From Viscum album (Eukaryota; Streptophyta; Magnoliopsida; Santalales; Viscaceae): a stretch of DNA of 64,000 bases. Positions 12,906 through 25,412 of this stretch are shown here, piece by piece; position 1 is the first letter of the stretch; every line of letters starts with the position of its first letter. The position numbers were made by a program, and so were the translations under genes. Below the pieces are notes generated by a model that worked only from the letters and a program-made list of their open reading frames with translations, was not told where the DNA came from and made no database searches. The stretch covers positions 124,001 to 188,000 of the forward strand of contig CAUJRU010000141.1 in assembly GCA_963277665.1 (NCBI GenBank), given 5' to 3'.

Positions 12906-15439
12906 ATCAAGGTGAAGGTAAGAACAAATTTGATTTACAGTTAATGAAATGTTATAAGTGCAATGAGATGGGTCACTATGCAAACGAGTGTCCGACAAGG
13001 AGCTTGAGTGATGGGAAGCAGTTAGACTACAAGCAGAAAGGGGTGGTGAAATCCTTTGCAACTACTTCAGCAGATGTCGGGCCATCAAATGAAGTTGTAT
13101 CAGGTACTTTGTTTTTTTTTTCAGATTATGCCAGTGTGTTGTTTGATTCGGGGTCTACACATTCTTTCATCTCTGAAACCTTTTCTAGTAAAACGGGAAT
13201 ACCATCTCAAGAAATGACTCCTGAACTTTTGGTAAAAACACCTGGGGGAAGTGTCGAGGCAAAAAGAATTTATAAGAATCTTCCTATCCTTATCTATGGA
13301 AAGAACCTACTTGCAAACCTTATTGTTCTACCTCTAGTAGAGTTTGATGTTATCCTGGGTATGGATTGGCTCTCTATTTACCATGCTAAGATTGACTGTA
13401 GAGCTAAAGAAGTTTCTTTTCAGAAATACTTTCAGTTTGTTTATAGGAATGAACCCTTACTTTTGATAACATATCAAGAGGCCGAGAAACTTGTAAAAGA
13501 TGGAAATGAATGTTACCTTGCACACATCGTTGAAAATAAAGGAACTGTTCAGATTAATGATGTGCCAGTGGTAAATGAGTATCCTGATGTTTTTCCTGAT
13601 GAGTTTCCTGGAATAATACCAGATCGGGAAGTTGAGTTTACTGTTGACTTAGTTCCTGATGCTAATCCAATTTCAAAACCCCCTTATCGAATGGCACAAA
13701 TTGAACTTTTAGAGTTGAAAGAGCAATTGCAAGATTTATTAGAGAAAGGTTTCATTAGACCTAGCACATCACCATGGGGTGCTCCTGTTTTATTTGTTAA
13801 AAAGAAAGATGGTTCTATGAGACTTTTCATTGATTATAGAGCGTTGAATAATATCACTGTTAACAACAAATATCCTTTGCCTCATATCGATGATTTGTTT
13901 GATCAGCTCGAGGGAGCTCAGTTTTTTTCAAAGATTGACTTGAGATCGGGGGTACCATCAGCTGAAGGTAAAGGAGGCAGATATTCCGGAGACCGCGTTC
14001 CGTACAAGATATGGCCATTATGAATTTGTAGTAATGCCTTTTGGGATAACCAATGCACCAGCTGTATTCATGGAATTAATGAATAGAATTTTCCATGAGT
14101 TCTTGGATAAGTTTGTGTTTGTGTTTTGAGGTTTGGGAAGAGATTGTGTGTGCCTTGTGATTCACGGTTGAAGAGAGAGTTGTTATGTGAAGCTCATAGT
14201 TCCCCGTTTTCAGTTCGTCCTGGCAGTACTAAGATGTACAGAGATCTGCGAGAGTATTACTGGTGGGATGGAATGAAAAGAGACATTGCTGATTTTACTG
14301 TGAAGTGTTTGACATGTCAACAGGTTAAAGCAGAGCGGCAGTTACCGAAAGGGATGCTTCAGCCTTTACCAGTGCCAGAGTGGAAATGGGAGAATATATC
14401 CATGGACTTTGTTGTTGGATTACCGAAGACATCTCGAGGTAATAATGCAATCTGGGTTATTGTTGATCGCTTGACCAAATCTGCTCATTTCCTTGCTATA
14501 CGAGATACTTTCTCTCTTGATCAACTTTCCCGTTTGTATCTTAAAGAGATAGTCAGGTTAAATGGAGTTCCTCTCTCCATTGTATCGGATCGTGATCCCA
14601 GGTTTACTTCTAACTTTTGGAAAGACCATCAGAAGTCATTGGGTACTGAATTAAATTTTAGTACAGCTTTTCGTCCTCAATCAGATGGGTAGTCAGAACG
14701 AAAAATCCAGACATTGGAGGATATTCTACGAGCTTGTTCGATGGATTATCAGGGAAGTTGTGACCAACATCTTTCTTTGGTTGAGTTTTCTTATAATAAC
14801 AGTTTTCATTCCAGTATACAGATGGCACGATTTGAGGCATTATATGGGAAGCAGTGTCAAACTCCAGCATTTTGGAATGAAGTGGGTGAAAGGAAGCTGA
14901 TGGGACCAGAATTGGTAGAAGAGATGGTAGAAAAAGTTCAGTTGATTCAGAAGCACTTGAGAACAGATCAGACCAGGCAGAAGAGTTATGCGGATAACCG
15001 GAGGAAGGATCTATCTTTCGAGGTAGGTGATCATGTTTTTCTCAAGGTTTCTCCTTGGAAAAGTGTGATGAGATTTGGTAAGAAAGGAAATCTGAGTCCA
15101 AGGTTTATTGGACCATATGAAATTCTGGAGAGAGTTGGATCAGTGGCATACCGGGTGGCTTTACCTCCGAGTTTATCTCAGGTACACAATGTTATTCATG
15201 TTTCAATGTTGAGAAAGTATATGCCAGATCCATCTCATGTTTTGAGTCCAGAGGTAGTTCAGCTGGAAGAGAACCTATCTTATGAGGAACAACCGGTCCA
15301 GATTCTTGACCATAGGGAGCAGGTGTTGTGGAATAAGGTGATTCATCAGGTAAATGTTTTGTGGAAAAACCATGTGATTGAAGAGGCAACGTGGGAATCT
15401 GAAAATGCTATGAGGGATAAATACCCCCACTTATTTTGA
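12906..15439 (+). pseudogene. Chromovirus gag-pol, internally deleted
   Basis: Plus-strand fragment joined head-to-head to the previous one. It begins in gag just before the CCHC knuckle (12,947-12,988), then protease ([13 protein letters not shown], about 13,140) and RT. RT reads LFIDYRALN where the minus-strand arm reads [10 protein letters not shown] one-base G insertion near 13,950 shifts the frame. At about 14,117 the coding sequence jumps from RT to just before the integrase zinc finger, deleting the rest of RT and all RNase H. Integrase continues with HHCC and the D-D-E core, with a stop at 14690-14692 (CAG to TAG, in the PQSDGQSE motif), then the GPY/F module and a chromodomain ending YPHLF at the stop 15437-15439. 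Confidence 0.9.
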
Positions 15440-15450
15440 TAAGTGAATAA

Positions 15451-15486
15451 AATTGCGAGGACGCAATTCCCAAAAGGGGGGAAGGA
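15451..15486 (+). promoter_or_regulatory. Polypurine tract and pre-PPT hairpin
   Basis: Hairpin AATTGCG-AGGA-CGCAATT at 15451-15468 and purine run 15472-15486, ending one base before the LTR start. The loop differs from the 8,990 copy while the stem is kept. Confidence 0.75.
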
Positions 15487-17114
15487 TGTAACATCCAGGT
15501 AAATAAAGAATAAATAATTTTCATATTTATTAATATTTACGAATTAAATATTAATTTTAATTAAAAGGGGTTTCTACGTTCGATAGCGTATCCGGTACGC
15601 AATGATGAGTTTCTTTAAAAACTTACGTTGCACACAAGTAATAAAATAATATTATTTTAAATGTTAGTTAACGAGTAGCCGTTGTACTGGCGGGAATGGA
15701 TAGAAATAACTAAAATATGATTATATATGTTTTTAAATGTTTTTTCATTTACCCAATAAAAGATAAAGGCTTAAAATACGGAAAGAGTTCAATTTTAGGC
15801 ATTTATACCCTAATTTTCATGAAAGGTCCACTTATCACCTTTTGACGGAGAACCGTCATTAAATATAGTTTTGATCGATCTTATAAATTCTATTGGACAA
15901 AATATAACTCTTCTTTAGAATCGGGACATCAAAATTTACTTTGTGTAAATTTTTGGTACCTTTCTGATAAAGTTCATTTTTTTAATGAATAGTGTAAAAT
16001 GTTGCATTTTAATTCAAACCCTCTTTTTAATCTAATTTATTTATATGATTAGATTATCTTTTGAATTGGTTTTGAAGTGAAATTAGAAAATATTTTTACC
16101 ATTAAATCCAATAGTGGTCGTTGGAATTAATTTCACTTTGAAATCGGACTTAAACTAGTGTCAATCTTTTGATACTTATTGTTTCATAAAAACACGCTAT
16201 TTTCTCTGACAGTGGGAATAAATTATTAAATTAATTAATGTGACTTATATGTTTTGAATTTTTTAAAATAGAATTCATTTTTGAATTCGGAATATCAAAT
16301 ATATCTTAGGGTGAATTTTTGGTAATTTTCTGAAAAAATTCAATTTTTGATGAATAGCGAAACCACTAAGTGATAATCAAGAAAACTGATTTTTCAGTTA
16401 AAAGAAAGTTTACCACTAATGTGTATTGAATTTTGAAAATCCGACATACATGGTTGTAATTAGTATGTAAAATGTGGTTCAATGAGATTATAATAATTTT
16501 TTGGTGAATAGTAACTTATTAAGTTCTTAATCACGATTAGTGGTAATTAGGGTAGTTTAAGGTATAAATAATAATTTAATAAAATGAAATGACCTAGAAA
16601 CATGTCCCAACCATATTGGTTGTGTCATGGACGACCAAGACAAGCCATGGGTCAACTTGGGGACCCCATGGAGACACTTTGGTTGGGAAATGACATAAAT
16701 AACTTTTTATTTAATGTAAAAGTAAAAATGACACAAACATGATATGTTTAACTAAAACAATTTTTAAATGGGGTTATACAAGTCAGATTTTTGATTATAA
16801 ATAGTCATTGGAATTATAAAAAGCTTTACTACATCATAGTATTTTTTTTATAATTTTTAGACATTAAATAAATTAAATTATTTATGACATAATAATGATG
16901 CAGCGATGACATCATTATTTGACGATTTAAATAAAATGGAAATATAATGTAAAATCTATGAACTACACATGTCCAAAACTTATTGGATGGGTGGATTTCG
17001 AAACCTTATCACCTTATCCACGAATTATATCAATGTGGGACCTTTTAAAACCGAAACACATTTTCAAATAAAGTAATATTTCTTTACTTTCCAAAAGTGC
17101 CCCTCATCTCCTCT

Positions 17115-17122
17115 TATAAAAG
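17115..17122 (+). promoter_or_regulatory. TATA box of L4
   Basis: TATAAAAG, 1,628 bp from the LTR start, which sets U3 length at about 1.65 kb. Points at the L5 promoter (20919). Confidence 0.6.
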
Positions 17123-17825
17123 GCCCCCACCTCTACCTCATTTCACACACTCCTCAAGCCTTTGGCTCGGCCAAACCCTTCCCATGTACTCTCTCCACAT
17201 CCCTATCCTCATCCTAGAGGATTCCCTTTGGGCAGAATCCTTTCAAAGGAAGCCTTTAGGCTCAAATCAAAAGGAGTTACACTTTTAAAGGTAATTCATT
17301 CTCTCATGTTCATTTGTTTTATTTTGCTTCTCCAACCCCCTAAACTCGTTTTATTTACTTCTTTTGTAACAACACCAGTATCTTCAATATACTAGGATGT
17401 TTTTATAAGATTTATTTGAGCTACACTCTCACACAACTACATCAAATGGTTAAAGAACATACGGTTTCCGTGGATGGCGAAATTCTGCCTCCCAAAATGA
17501 TGATTGTTCAATACTCATTTAACACCTTCAAAGGTGGCCATTACGATGTCACTATTTTTGTATATGATATATGATATGTTTATGTTTTCCTTAAGCTTCT
17601 GTTTTTTTCATTTTGGGCATAAATTTATGGTTTCCATTATGGGTAAACACGATATCTTCATTTTAGGAAGTGCGGACTACCGCCCCCTGAAAGTGATTTG
17701 ATTCGTTAATACCATATGTGGGATGTGTAAAGGATAAAGTTAATGATATTATATATGTTATTATACTGTAATTATAATATACTCTTATATAATTATGATT
17801 CCATTCCAAAAAAATATATGAAATA

Positions 17826-17890
17826 TTTTTGGAAGTAGCGTTCATGCGTACGTACGGCTTACCGTCTCCATGAACGGTGCATTTCATTTC
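17826..17890 (+). repeat. Conserved LTR hairpin, copy 4
   Basis: Inner stem and CGTACGTACG intact; the left outer arm is degraded (AAATATTTTTGGAAG). Confidence 0.75.
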
Positions 17891-18609
17891 TTACCTCTAA
17901 ATGTGATGTAATATTATAAATACATGTATATGCTGAATATATATGATGTATATGTTATCCAAATCATTAATATCATTCTGGATATAATGAACCTTTGACC
18001 AAATTAACAACATGTAAGTGTAAGAAGTCTATTTTTGACTTAAGAACCAAATACCGAAAAAATGAACATTATTAACTTAAATGATTACATGATGTCCATA
18101 ACATGGTATAAAAGGAATAATGAACTTGAAAAAGGTTCTTAAGCAAGTAGAGATTAACTCAAGTTTATTATTCAGGAGATTAAAGAACGGTCGGGTCAAG
18201 TCGGATACGAGGTATGGGACTTCGTCTCAATCTCCTTTCATTGAGGAATATTTCATTTTATACAAAACTTTCTTTTATATGGTGTATAAACCTCTTTGAC
18301 TTTTACTTTTATACAAAAGGAATATATTTCTACGAAGCGTTTTACTAAACGACAAAAAGGAATGTTTTTTAACGTACGCGGTGACAACGACCTTTTCCGC
18401 CACCGCGAGTATTATTTGGTCTTTGGCTTCCTCAACAAGCCGTAATGTTTTTAAAATAAAATAAATACCATATACTCTTTTATGTATTTTGGTATTGAAA
18501 ATGGTTTTGATAAAGGATTCTATTATGATATATTGTGATGTGGAAATGTTATCATTCCTTTATATTGGTTTTATGTTTTATGATTTTATATTGGTACTTG
18601 GAAATTTTA

Positions 18610-18806
18610 ACGGGTGGTTACGTTATAAACCATACGACGGGTGGTGCCGTGAATACCAGGACGGGTGGTTACGTTATAACCTCCAATGCATTGGGTATGG
18701 AAGTCGGCCGTATGGCTATTTCATTAAGTATGTATGGAAATTGGCCGTATGGCTATTCCATTAAGTGATATGTGTGGAAGTCGACCGTATGGTTATTCCA
18801 CTTAAG
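18610..18806 (+). repeat. Variant-2 LTR minisatellites
   Basis: Tandem-duplicate counterpart of 2213-2409 with the same unit order: ACGGGTGG starts at 18610, 18637 and 18661, then three CCGTATGG units. Confidence 0.75.
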
Positions 18807-19039
18807 TATGTTTATGTCCCATTGAGTTATTACAAGATTACACATTGAAGATCTTTTCGGGTTTAGAGTTTTAGAGAATTAGATCATAAAACTTGCATTA
18901 CATTCCACATATAAACAAAGTGGTTACATAAAGATAGTATTTTTCATTCCCATCAATGGAAACACATTAAAAATAAAACATGGATTATTTCTTGACACAT
19001 CCTTGACTCCATCATCTTATCATGTACCTTTCCCTTGAC

Positions 19040-20750
19040 CTGTGAAAAACATTTCAAAAACTTGGGATGAGCATAAAAACTCAGTATGGGTTATAAAAAC
19101 ATAGAAAGGAAACATGGGTACATACAAAAATAAGAGTGAAATCATACTTTACCCATAAAACATAATCACTTTAACATACCTCATCAAATCATGAATAAAT
19201 CATAGAAATCATAAGACATAAAGGTAACTTGAGGCATTCATAACATTCTTACGTAGGGAGTAACCCTCTTGGTTAATTTTGGAATACTCATCACAGTATA
19301 TTCCCTAAATCTCTTCGGAGAAACCTTAACGTTTCACTCCTTCGCGTTACCCAATGCATTAGAGAGCTATATCGGGCTCACCCGCCCTTAGTTTATCACG
19401 GAACCACCCGTCTTCATAATAATGCCCAAGAACCATAACATAATCATATCACATAAAACATGCATAAAGGAAACATAACATTTCCACATTTCAATCACAA
19501 GATATCAATACAACACAAAAACATTGTGAAAACCATTTTCAATACCAAAATAAAAGAAAAGTAAAACATGGTATTCATTTTTCTTTTAAAAAGATGGTAT
19601 GGCTTGTAGAGGAAGCCGAAACTCAAATAACGGTCATGACGGCGGAGAAGTCGTTGTCGCCGCATACGTACGACAAAAACATTCCCTTTTTGTCGTTTAG
19701 TAAACGCTTCGTATAAAAAAGATTCCCTTTGAATAAACGTAAAAGTCAAAGGGGTTTATACACCGTATAAATGAAAGTTGTGTATAAAATAAAATATGCC
19801 TCAACGAAAGGAGATTGACACGAAGTCCCATACCTCGTATCCGACTTGACCCGTCCGTTCTTTAATCTCCTGAATAATAAACTTGAGTTAATCTCCACTT
19901 GCTTAAGAATATTTTTCAAGTTCATTATTCCTTTTATACCATGTTATGAACATCATGTAATCATTTAAGTTAATAATGTTCATTTTGTCGGTATTTGGTT
20001 CTTAAGTCAAAATAGACTTCTTACAGTTACATGTTGTTAATTTGGTCATAGGTTCATTATATCCAGAATGATATTAATGATTTGGATAACATATATATCA
20101 TATATATTCATCATATACATGTATTTATAATATTACATCACATTTAGAGGTAAGAAATGAAATGCACCGTTCATGGAGACGGTAAGCTGTACGTACGCAT
20201 GAACGCTACTTTCATTTATATATAGTATTTTATAGAATGGAATCATAATGATATAAAGGTATATTATAATTCCAGTATAATATCATATATAATATCATAG
20301 TTCCATCCTTTATATGTCCCACATATGGTATTTAACGAATCAAATCACTTTGAGGGGGCGGTAGTCCGCACTTCCTAAAATGAAGATATCGTGTTTACCC
20401 ATAATGGAAACCATAAAGGTATGCCCAAAATGAAAAACACAGAAGACTAAGGAAAACATAAACATATCATATATCATATACAAAAATAGTGACATCATAA
20501 TGGCCACCTTTGAAGGTGTTAAATGAGTATTGAACAATCATCGTTTCGGGAGGCAGAATTTCGCCATCCACGGAAACCGTATGTTCTTTAACCATTTGAT
20601 GTAGTTTTGTGGGAGTGTAGCTCAAATAAATCATATAACAAAATCCTAGTATATTTAATATAATTTTTTTGTTACAAAAGGAGTAAATAAAAAGAGTTTA
20701 GGGGGTTGGAGAAGCAAAATAAAACAAATGAACATGAGAGAATGAATTAC
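19040..20750 (-). other. Candidate leader intron in L5
   Basis: Donor-like GT at 20750-20749 and acceptor-like CACAG ending at 19040 (minus strand), 1,711 bp. Both sites survive despite substitutions in between. Confidence 0.35.
20154..20217 (-). repeat. Conserved LTR hairpin, copy 5
   Basis: One base of the 10-mer core is changed (TGTACGTACG on plus), leaving GTACGTAC self-complementary. The right outer arm is shortened. Confidence 0.75.
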
Positions 20751-20918
20751 CTTAAAAAGTGTAACTCCTTTTGATTTGAGCCTAAAGGCTTCCTTTGAAA
20801 GGATTCTGCCCAACGTGAACCCTCTAGAATGAGGAGAGAGATGTGGAGAGAGTAAATGGGCAGGGGTTGTCCAAGACAAAGGCTTGAGAAGTGTGTGAAA
20901 TGAGTTATAGGTGGGGGC

Positions 20919-20926
20919 CTTTTATA
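20919..20926 (-). promoter_or_regulatory. TATA box of L5
   Basis: Intact reverse TATAAAAG facing the L4 promoter. Confidence 0.6.
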
Positions 20927-23179
20927 AGAGGAGAGGAGGGGCACTTTTGGAAAGTAAAGAAATATAACTTTATTTGAAAATGCGTTTCGGTTTTAAAAGG
21001 TCCCACATTGATATAATTCGTGGATAAGGTGATAAGGCTTCTAAATACACTCATCCAATTGGTTTTGGCCATGTGTAGTTCATATATTTTACATTATCTT
21101 TCCATTTTATTTAAATCGTCAAATAATGATGTCATCGCTGCATCATTATTATGTCATAAATAATTTAACTTATTTAATGTCTAAAAATCATAAAGAAAAT
21201 ACTATGATGTAGAAAATCGTTTTATCTTTCCAATGACTATTTATAATCAAAAATCTGATCTTTATAACCCCATTTAAAAATTGTTTTCGTAAAACATATC
21301 TTGTTTGTGTCATTTTTACTTTAACATTTAATAAAAAGTTATTTATGTCATTTCCAAACCAAAGTTTCTCCATGGGGTCCCCAAGTTGACCCATGGCTTG
21401 TCTTCGTCGACCATGACACAACCAATAAGGTTGGTACATGTTTCTAGGTCATTTCATATTATTAAAACATTATTTATTCCTTAAACTACACTAATTACCA
21501 CTAATCGCGATTAAAAACTTAATAAGTTACTATTCACCAAAAAATTATTATAATCTCATTGAACCAAATTTTACTTCTTAATGACAACCATGTATGTCGG
21601 ATTTTCAAAATTCAATACACATTAGTGGTAAACTTTCATTTAACTGAAAAATCAGTTTGCTTGATTACCACTTAGTGGTTTCACTATTCATCAAAAATTG
21701 AAGTTTTTCAGAAAATTACCAAAATTCACCCTAAGCTATATTTGATATTCCAAATTCAAAAATGAAGTCTATTTTAAAAAATTCAAATCATATAAGTCAC
21801 ATTAATTAATTTAATAATTAATTCCCACTGCCAGAGCAAATAGCGTGTTTTTACAAAACAATAAGTATCAAAAGATTGACACCAGTTTAAGTCTAATTTC
21901 AAAGTGAAATTGATTCCAATGACCACCATTGGATAATATGGTAAAAATATATTCTAATTTCACTTCAAAACCAATTCAAAACATAATATAATCATATAAA
22001 TAAATTAGGTTAAAAAGTAGTTTTGATGTAAAATGCAGTAGTTTTCACTATTCATTAAAAAATGAACATTGTCAGAAAAATACCAAAAATTCACACAAGG
22101 TAAATTTTGATGTCCCAATCATAAAGGATAAGTTTATTTTGAAAAACATAGTTTATAAAATTGTCAAAATATATATTAAAAAAGGGTTTCCCATCATAAG
22201 GCAGTAAAACAATCTTTTAAGTATATTAGTGTATTACATGCTTAAGATTGGAAACTTGAGGCATTCATAACATTCTTACGTAGGGAGTAACCCTCTTGGT
22301 TACGTTTGGAATACCCATCACAGTATATTCCCTAAATATATTCGGAGAAACCTTAACGTTTCACTCCTTCACGTTACCCAATGCATTGGAGAGCTATAAC
22401 GGGCTCACCCGCCCTTAGTTTATCACGGAACCACCCGTCTTCATAATAATGCCCAAGAACCATAACATAATCATATCACATAAAACATGCATAAAGGAAA
22501 CATAACATTTCCACATTTCAATAACGAGATATCAATACAACACATTGATATAATAAAAACATTATGAAAACCATTTTCAATACCAAAGTAAAACATGGTA
22601 TTTATTTTTATTTTAAAAAAAGGTATGGCTTGAAGAGGAAGCCGAAACTCAAATAACGGTTACGACGGCGGAGAAGTCGTTGTCGCCGCATACGTACGAC
22701 AAAAACATTCCCTTTTGTCGTTTAGTAAACGCTTCGTATAAAAAAGATTCCTTTTGAATAAACGTAAAAGTCAAAGGGGTTTATACACCGTATAAAAGAA
22801 AGTTGTGTATAAAATAAAATAGGCCTCAATGAAAGGAGATTGAGACGAAGTCCCATACCTCATATCCGACTTGACCCGACCGTTCTTTAATCTCCTTAAT
22901 AATAAACTTGAGTTAATCTCTACTTTCTTATGAATCTTTTTCAAGTTCACTATTCCTTTTATACCATGTTATGAACATCATGTAATCAGTTAAGTTAATA
23001 ATGTTCATTTTGTCGGTATTTGGTTCTTAAGTCAAAAATAGACATCTTACACTTACATGTTGTTAATTTGGTCATAGGTTCGTTATATCCAGAATAATAT
23101 TAATGATTTGGATAACATATATATCATATATATTCATCATATACATGTATTTATAATATTACATCACATTTAGAGGTAA

Positions 23180-23244
23180 GAAATGAAATGCACCGTTCAT
23201 GGAGACGGTAAGCCGTACGTACGCTTGAACGCTACTTCCATTTC
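23180..23244 (-). repeat. Conserved LTR hairpin, copy 6
   Basis: Core intact; one base of the inner stem is changed (CTTGAAC for CATGAAC). Confidence 0.75.
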
Positions 23245-23944
23245 TATTTCATATTTTCTGGAATGGAATCATGAAGATATAAGAGTATATTATAATTCCA
23301 GTATAATAACATATATAATATCATTAACTTTATCCTTTACACATCCCACATATGGTATTAACGAATCAAATCACTTTCAGGGGGCGGTAGTCCGCACTTC
23401 CTAAAATGAAGATATCGTGTTTACCCATAATGGAAACCATAAAGTTATGACCAAAATGAAAAAAACAGAAGCTTAAGGAAAACATAAACATATTATATAT
23501 CATATATAAAAATATTGACATCATAATGGCCACCTTTGAAGGTGTTAAATGAGTATTGAACAATCATCGTTTCGGGAGGCAGAATTTCGCCATCCACAGA
23601 AACCGTATGTTCTTTAACCATTTTATGTAGTTGTGTGAGAGTGTAGCTCAAATAAATCTTATAACAACATCCTAGTATATTTAATATACTGGTGTTGTTA
23701 CAAAAGAAGTAAATAAAAAGGGTTTAGGGGGTTGGAGAAGCAAAATAAAACAAATGAACATGAGAGAATGAATTACCTTTAAAAGTGTAACTCCTTTTGA
23801 TTTGAGCCTAAAGGCTTCCTTTGAAAGGATTCTGTCCAAAGGGAATCCTCTAGGATGAGGATAGGGATGTGTAGGGAGTAAATGGGCAGGGTTTGGCCGA
23901 GCCAAAGGCTTGAGGATTGTGTGAAATGAGGTAGAGGTGGGGGC

Positions 23945-23952
23945 CTTTTATT
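23945..23952 (-). promoter_or_regulatory. Degraded TATA box of L6
   Basis: Reads AATAAAAG on the minus strand where every other copy has TATAAAAG. Probably weakened or dead. Confidence 0.5.
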
Positions 23953-25373
23953 AGAGGAGAGGAGGGGCACTTTTGGAAAGTAAAGAAATATTACTTTATT
24001 TGAAAATGTGTTTCGGTTTTAAAAGGCCCCACATTGATATAATTCGTGGATAAGGTGATAAGGGTTCGAAATACACTCATCCAATTGGTTTTGGCCATGT
24101 GTAGTTTATATATTTTACATTGTCTTTCCATTTTATTTAAATCATCAAATAATGATGTCATCGCTGCATCATGATTATGTCATTAATAATTTAAGTTATT
24201 TAATGTCTAAAAATCATAAAAAAAATACTATGATGTAGGAAATCGTTTTAGCTTTCCAATGAATACTTATAATCAAATATCGGATCTTTATAACCCCATG
24301 TAAAAATTGTTTTCGTAAAACATATTATGTTTGTGTCATTTTTACTTTTACATTAAATAAAAAGTTATTTATGTCATTTCCCAAACAAAATGTCTCCATG
24401 GGGTCCCCAAGTTGACCCATGGCTTGTCTTGGTCGGCCATGACACAACCAATAAGGTTGGGACATGTGTCTAGGTCATATCATATTATTAAAGCATTATT
24501 TATACCTTAAACTACACTAATCACCACTAATCGCGATTAAAAACTTAATAAGTTACTATTCACCAAAAAATTATTTTAATCTCATCGAACCACATTTTAC
24601 TTCTTAATGACAAACATGTATGTCGGATTTTCAAAATTCAATACACATTAGTGGTAAAATTTCATTTAACTGAAAAATCAGTTTGCTTGATTACCACTTA
24701 GTGGTTTCACTATTCATCAAAAATTGAAGTTTTTCAGAAAATTACCAAAAATTCACCCTAAGCTATATTTGATATTCCGAATTCAAAAATGAAGTCTATT
24801 TTACAAAATTAAAATCATATAAGTCACATTAATTAATTTAATAATTAATTCCCGTTGCCAGAGCAAATAGCGTGTTTTTACAAAACAATAAGTATCAAAA
24901 GATTGACACCAGTTTAAGTCTAATTTCAAAGTGAAATTGATTCCAATGACCACCATTGGATAAAATGGTAAAAATATATTCTAATTTCACTTCAAAAACA
25001 ATTCAAAACATAATCCAATCATATAAATAAATTAGATTAAAAATCAGTTTTGATGTAAAATGCAGTATTTTTCACTATTCATTAAAAAATGAACATTGTC
25101 AGAAAAATACCAAAAATTCACACAAGGTAAATTTTGATGTCCCAATCATAAAGGATAAGTTTATTTTGACAAACATAGTTTATTAAATTGTCAAAATATA
25201 GATTCAAAAATGGTTTGCCATCAAAAGGCAGTAAAACAATCTTTTAAGAATATTAGTGTATTTCATGCATAAGATTGTTTTTATTTTCATTTTAAGCCTC
25301 TATAACACTATCTTAATCATTAATAGACATAGATAAAAATATCTATTATTCATTACTTACTTGGGATGTTACA

Positions 25374-25410
25374 TCCTTCCCCCCTTTAGAAAATTGTGTC
25401 CCCGCAATTT
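25374..25410 (-). promoter_or_regulatory. Polypurine tract and pre-PPT hairpin
   Basis: PPT 25374-25388 intact. The hairpin 25391-25410 has one changed base (AAATTGTG on plus), leaving a mispaired position in the stem. Confidence 0.7.
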
Positions 25411-25412
25411 AT

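Larger units (their letters stand above)
15487..18821 (+). mobile_element. LTR L4 (variant-2), near complete
   Basis: Starts TGTAACATCC right after the PPT, so it is the 3' LTR of the plus-strand fragment. It contains TATA (17115), a donor-like site (17291), the hairpin (about 17,826) and the variant-2 minisatellites (18610-18806). From 16396 it is the tandem counterpart of L1. It ends at the T junction near 18,821, in the same local sequence as 2,424. Confidence 0.88.
18822..22248 (-). mobile_element. LTR fragment L5 (type 1), 5' end missing
   Basis: Counterpart of L2 at +16.4 kb: same distal segment, acceptor-like site (19040), hairpin (20154), TATA (20919), and the same truncation and fusion point near 22,248. 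Confidence 0.85.
22249..25373 (-). mobile_element. LTR fragment L6, with intact 5' end
   Basis: Counterpart of L3. Runs from the fusion point to TGTAACATCCCA at 25373 and is the 3' LTR of the minus-strand gag-pol that follows. Hairpin at 23180. Its TATA box is mutated. Confidence 0.87.

Noticed and set aside
12513..13061. 182-codon minus-strand ORF extending past the H centre
   Set aside because: Only 12513-12905 is gag. The rest is the antisense of the inverted gag fragment, so the apparent N-terminus is a palindrome artefact. The same applies to 28931-29398.
9012..15439. Endogenous pararetrovirus or Ty1/copia origin
   Set aside because: Integrase follows RNase H and ends in a chromodomain, which excludes copia order and caulimoviruses. 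No movement protein or envelope-like ORF was seen.
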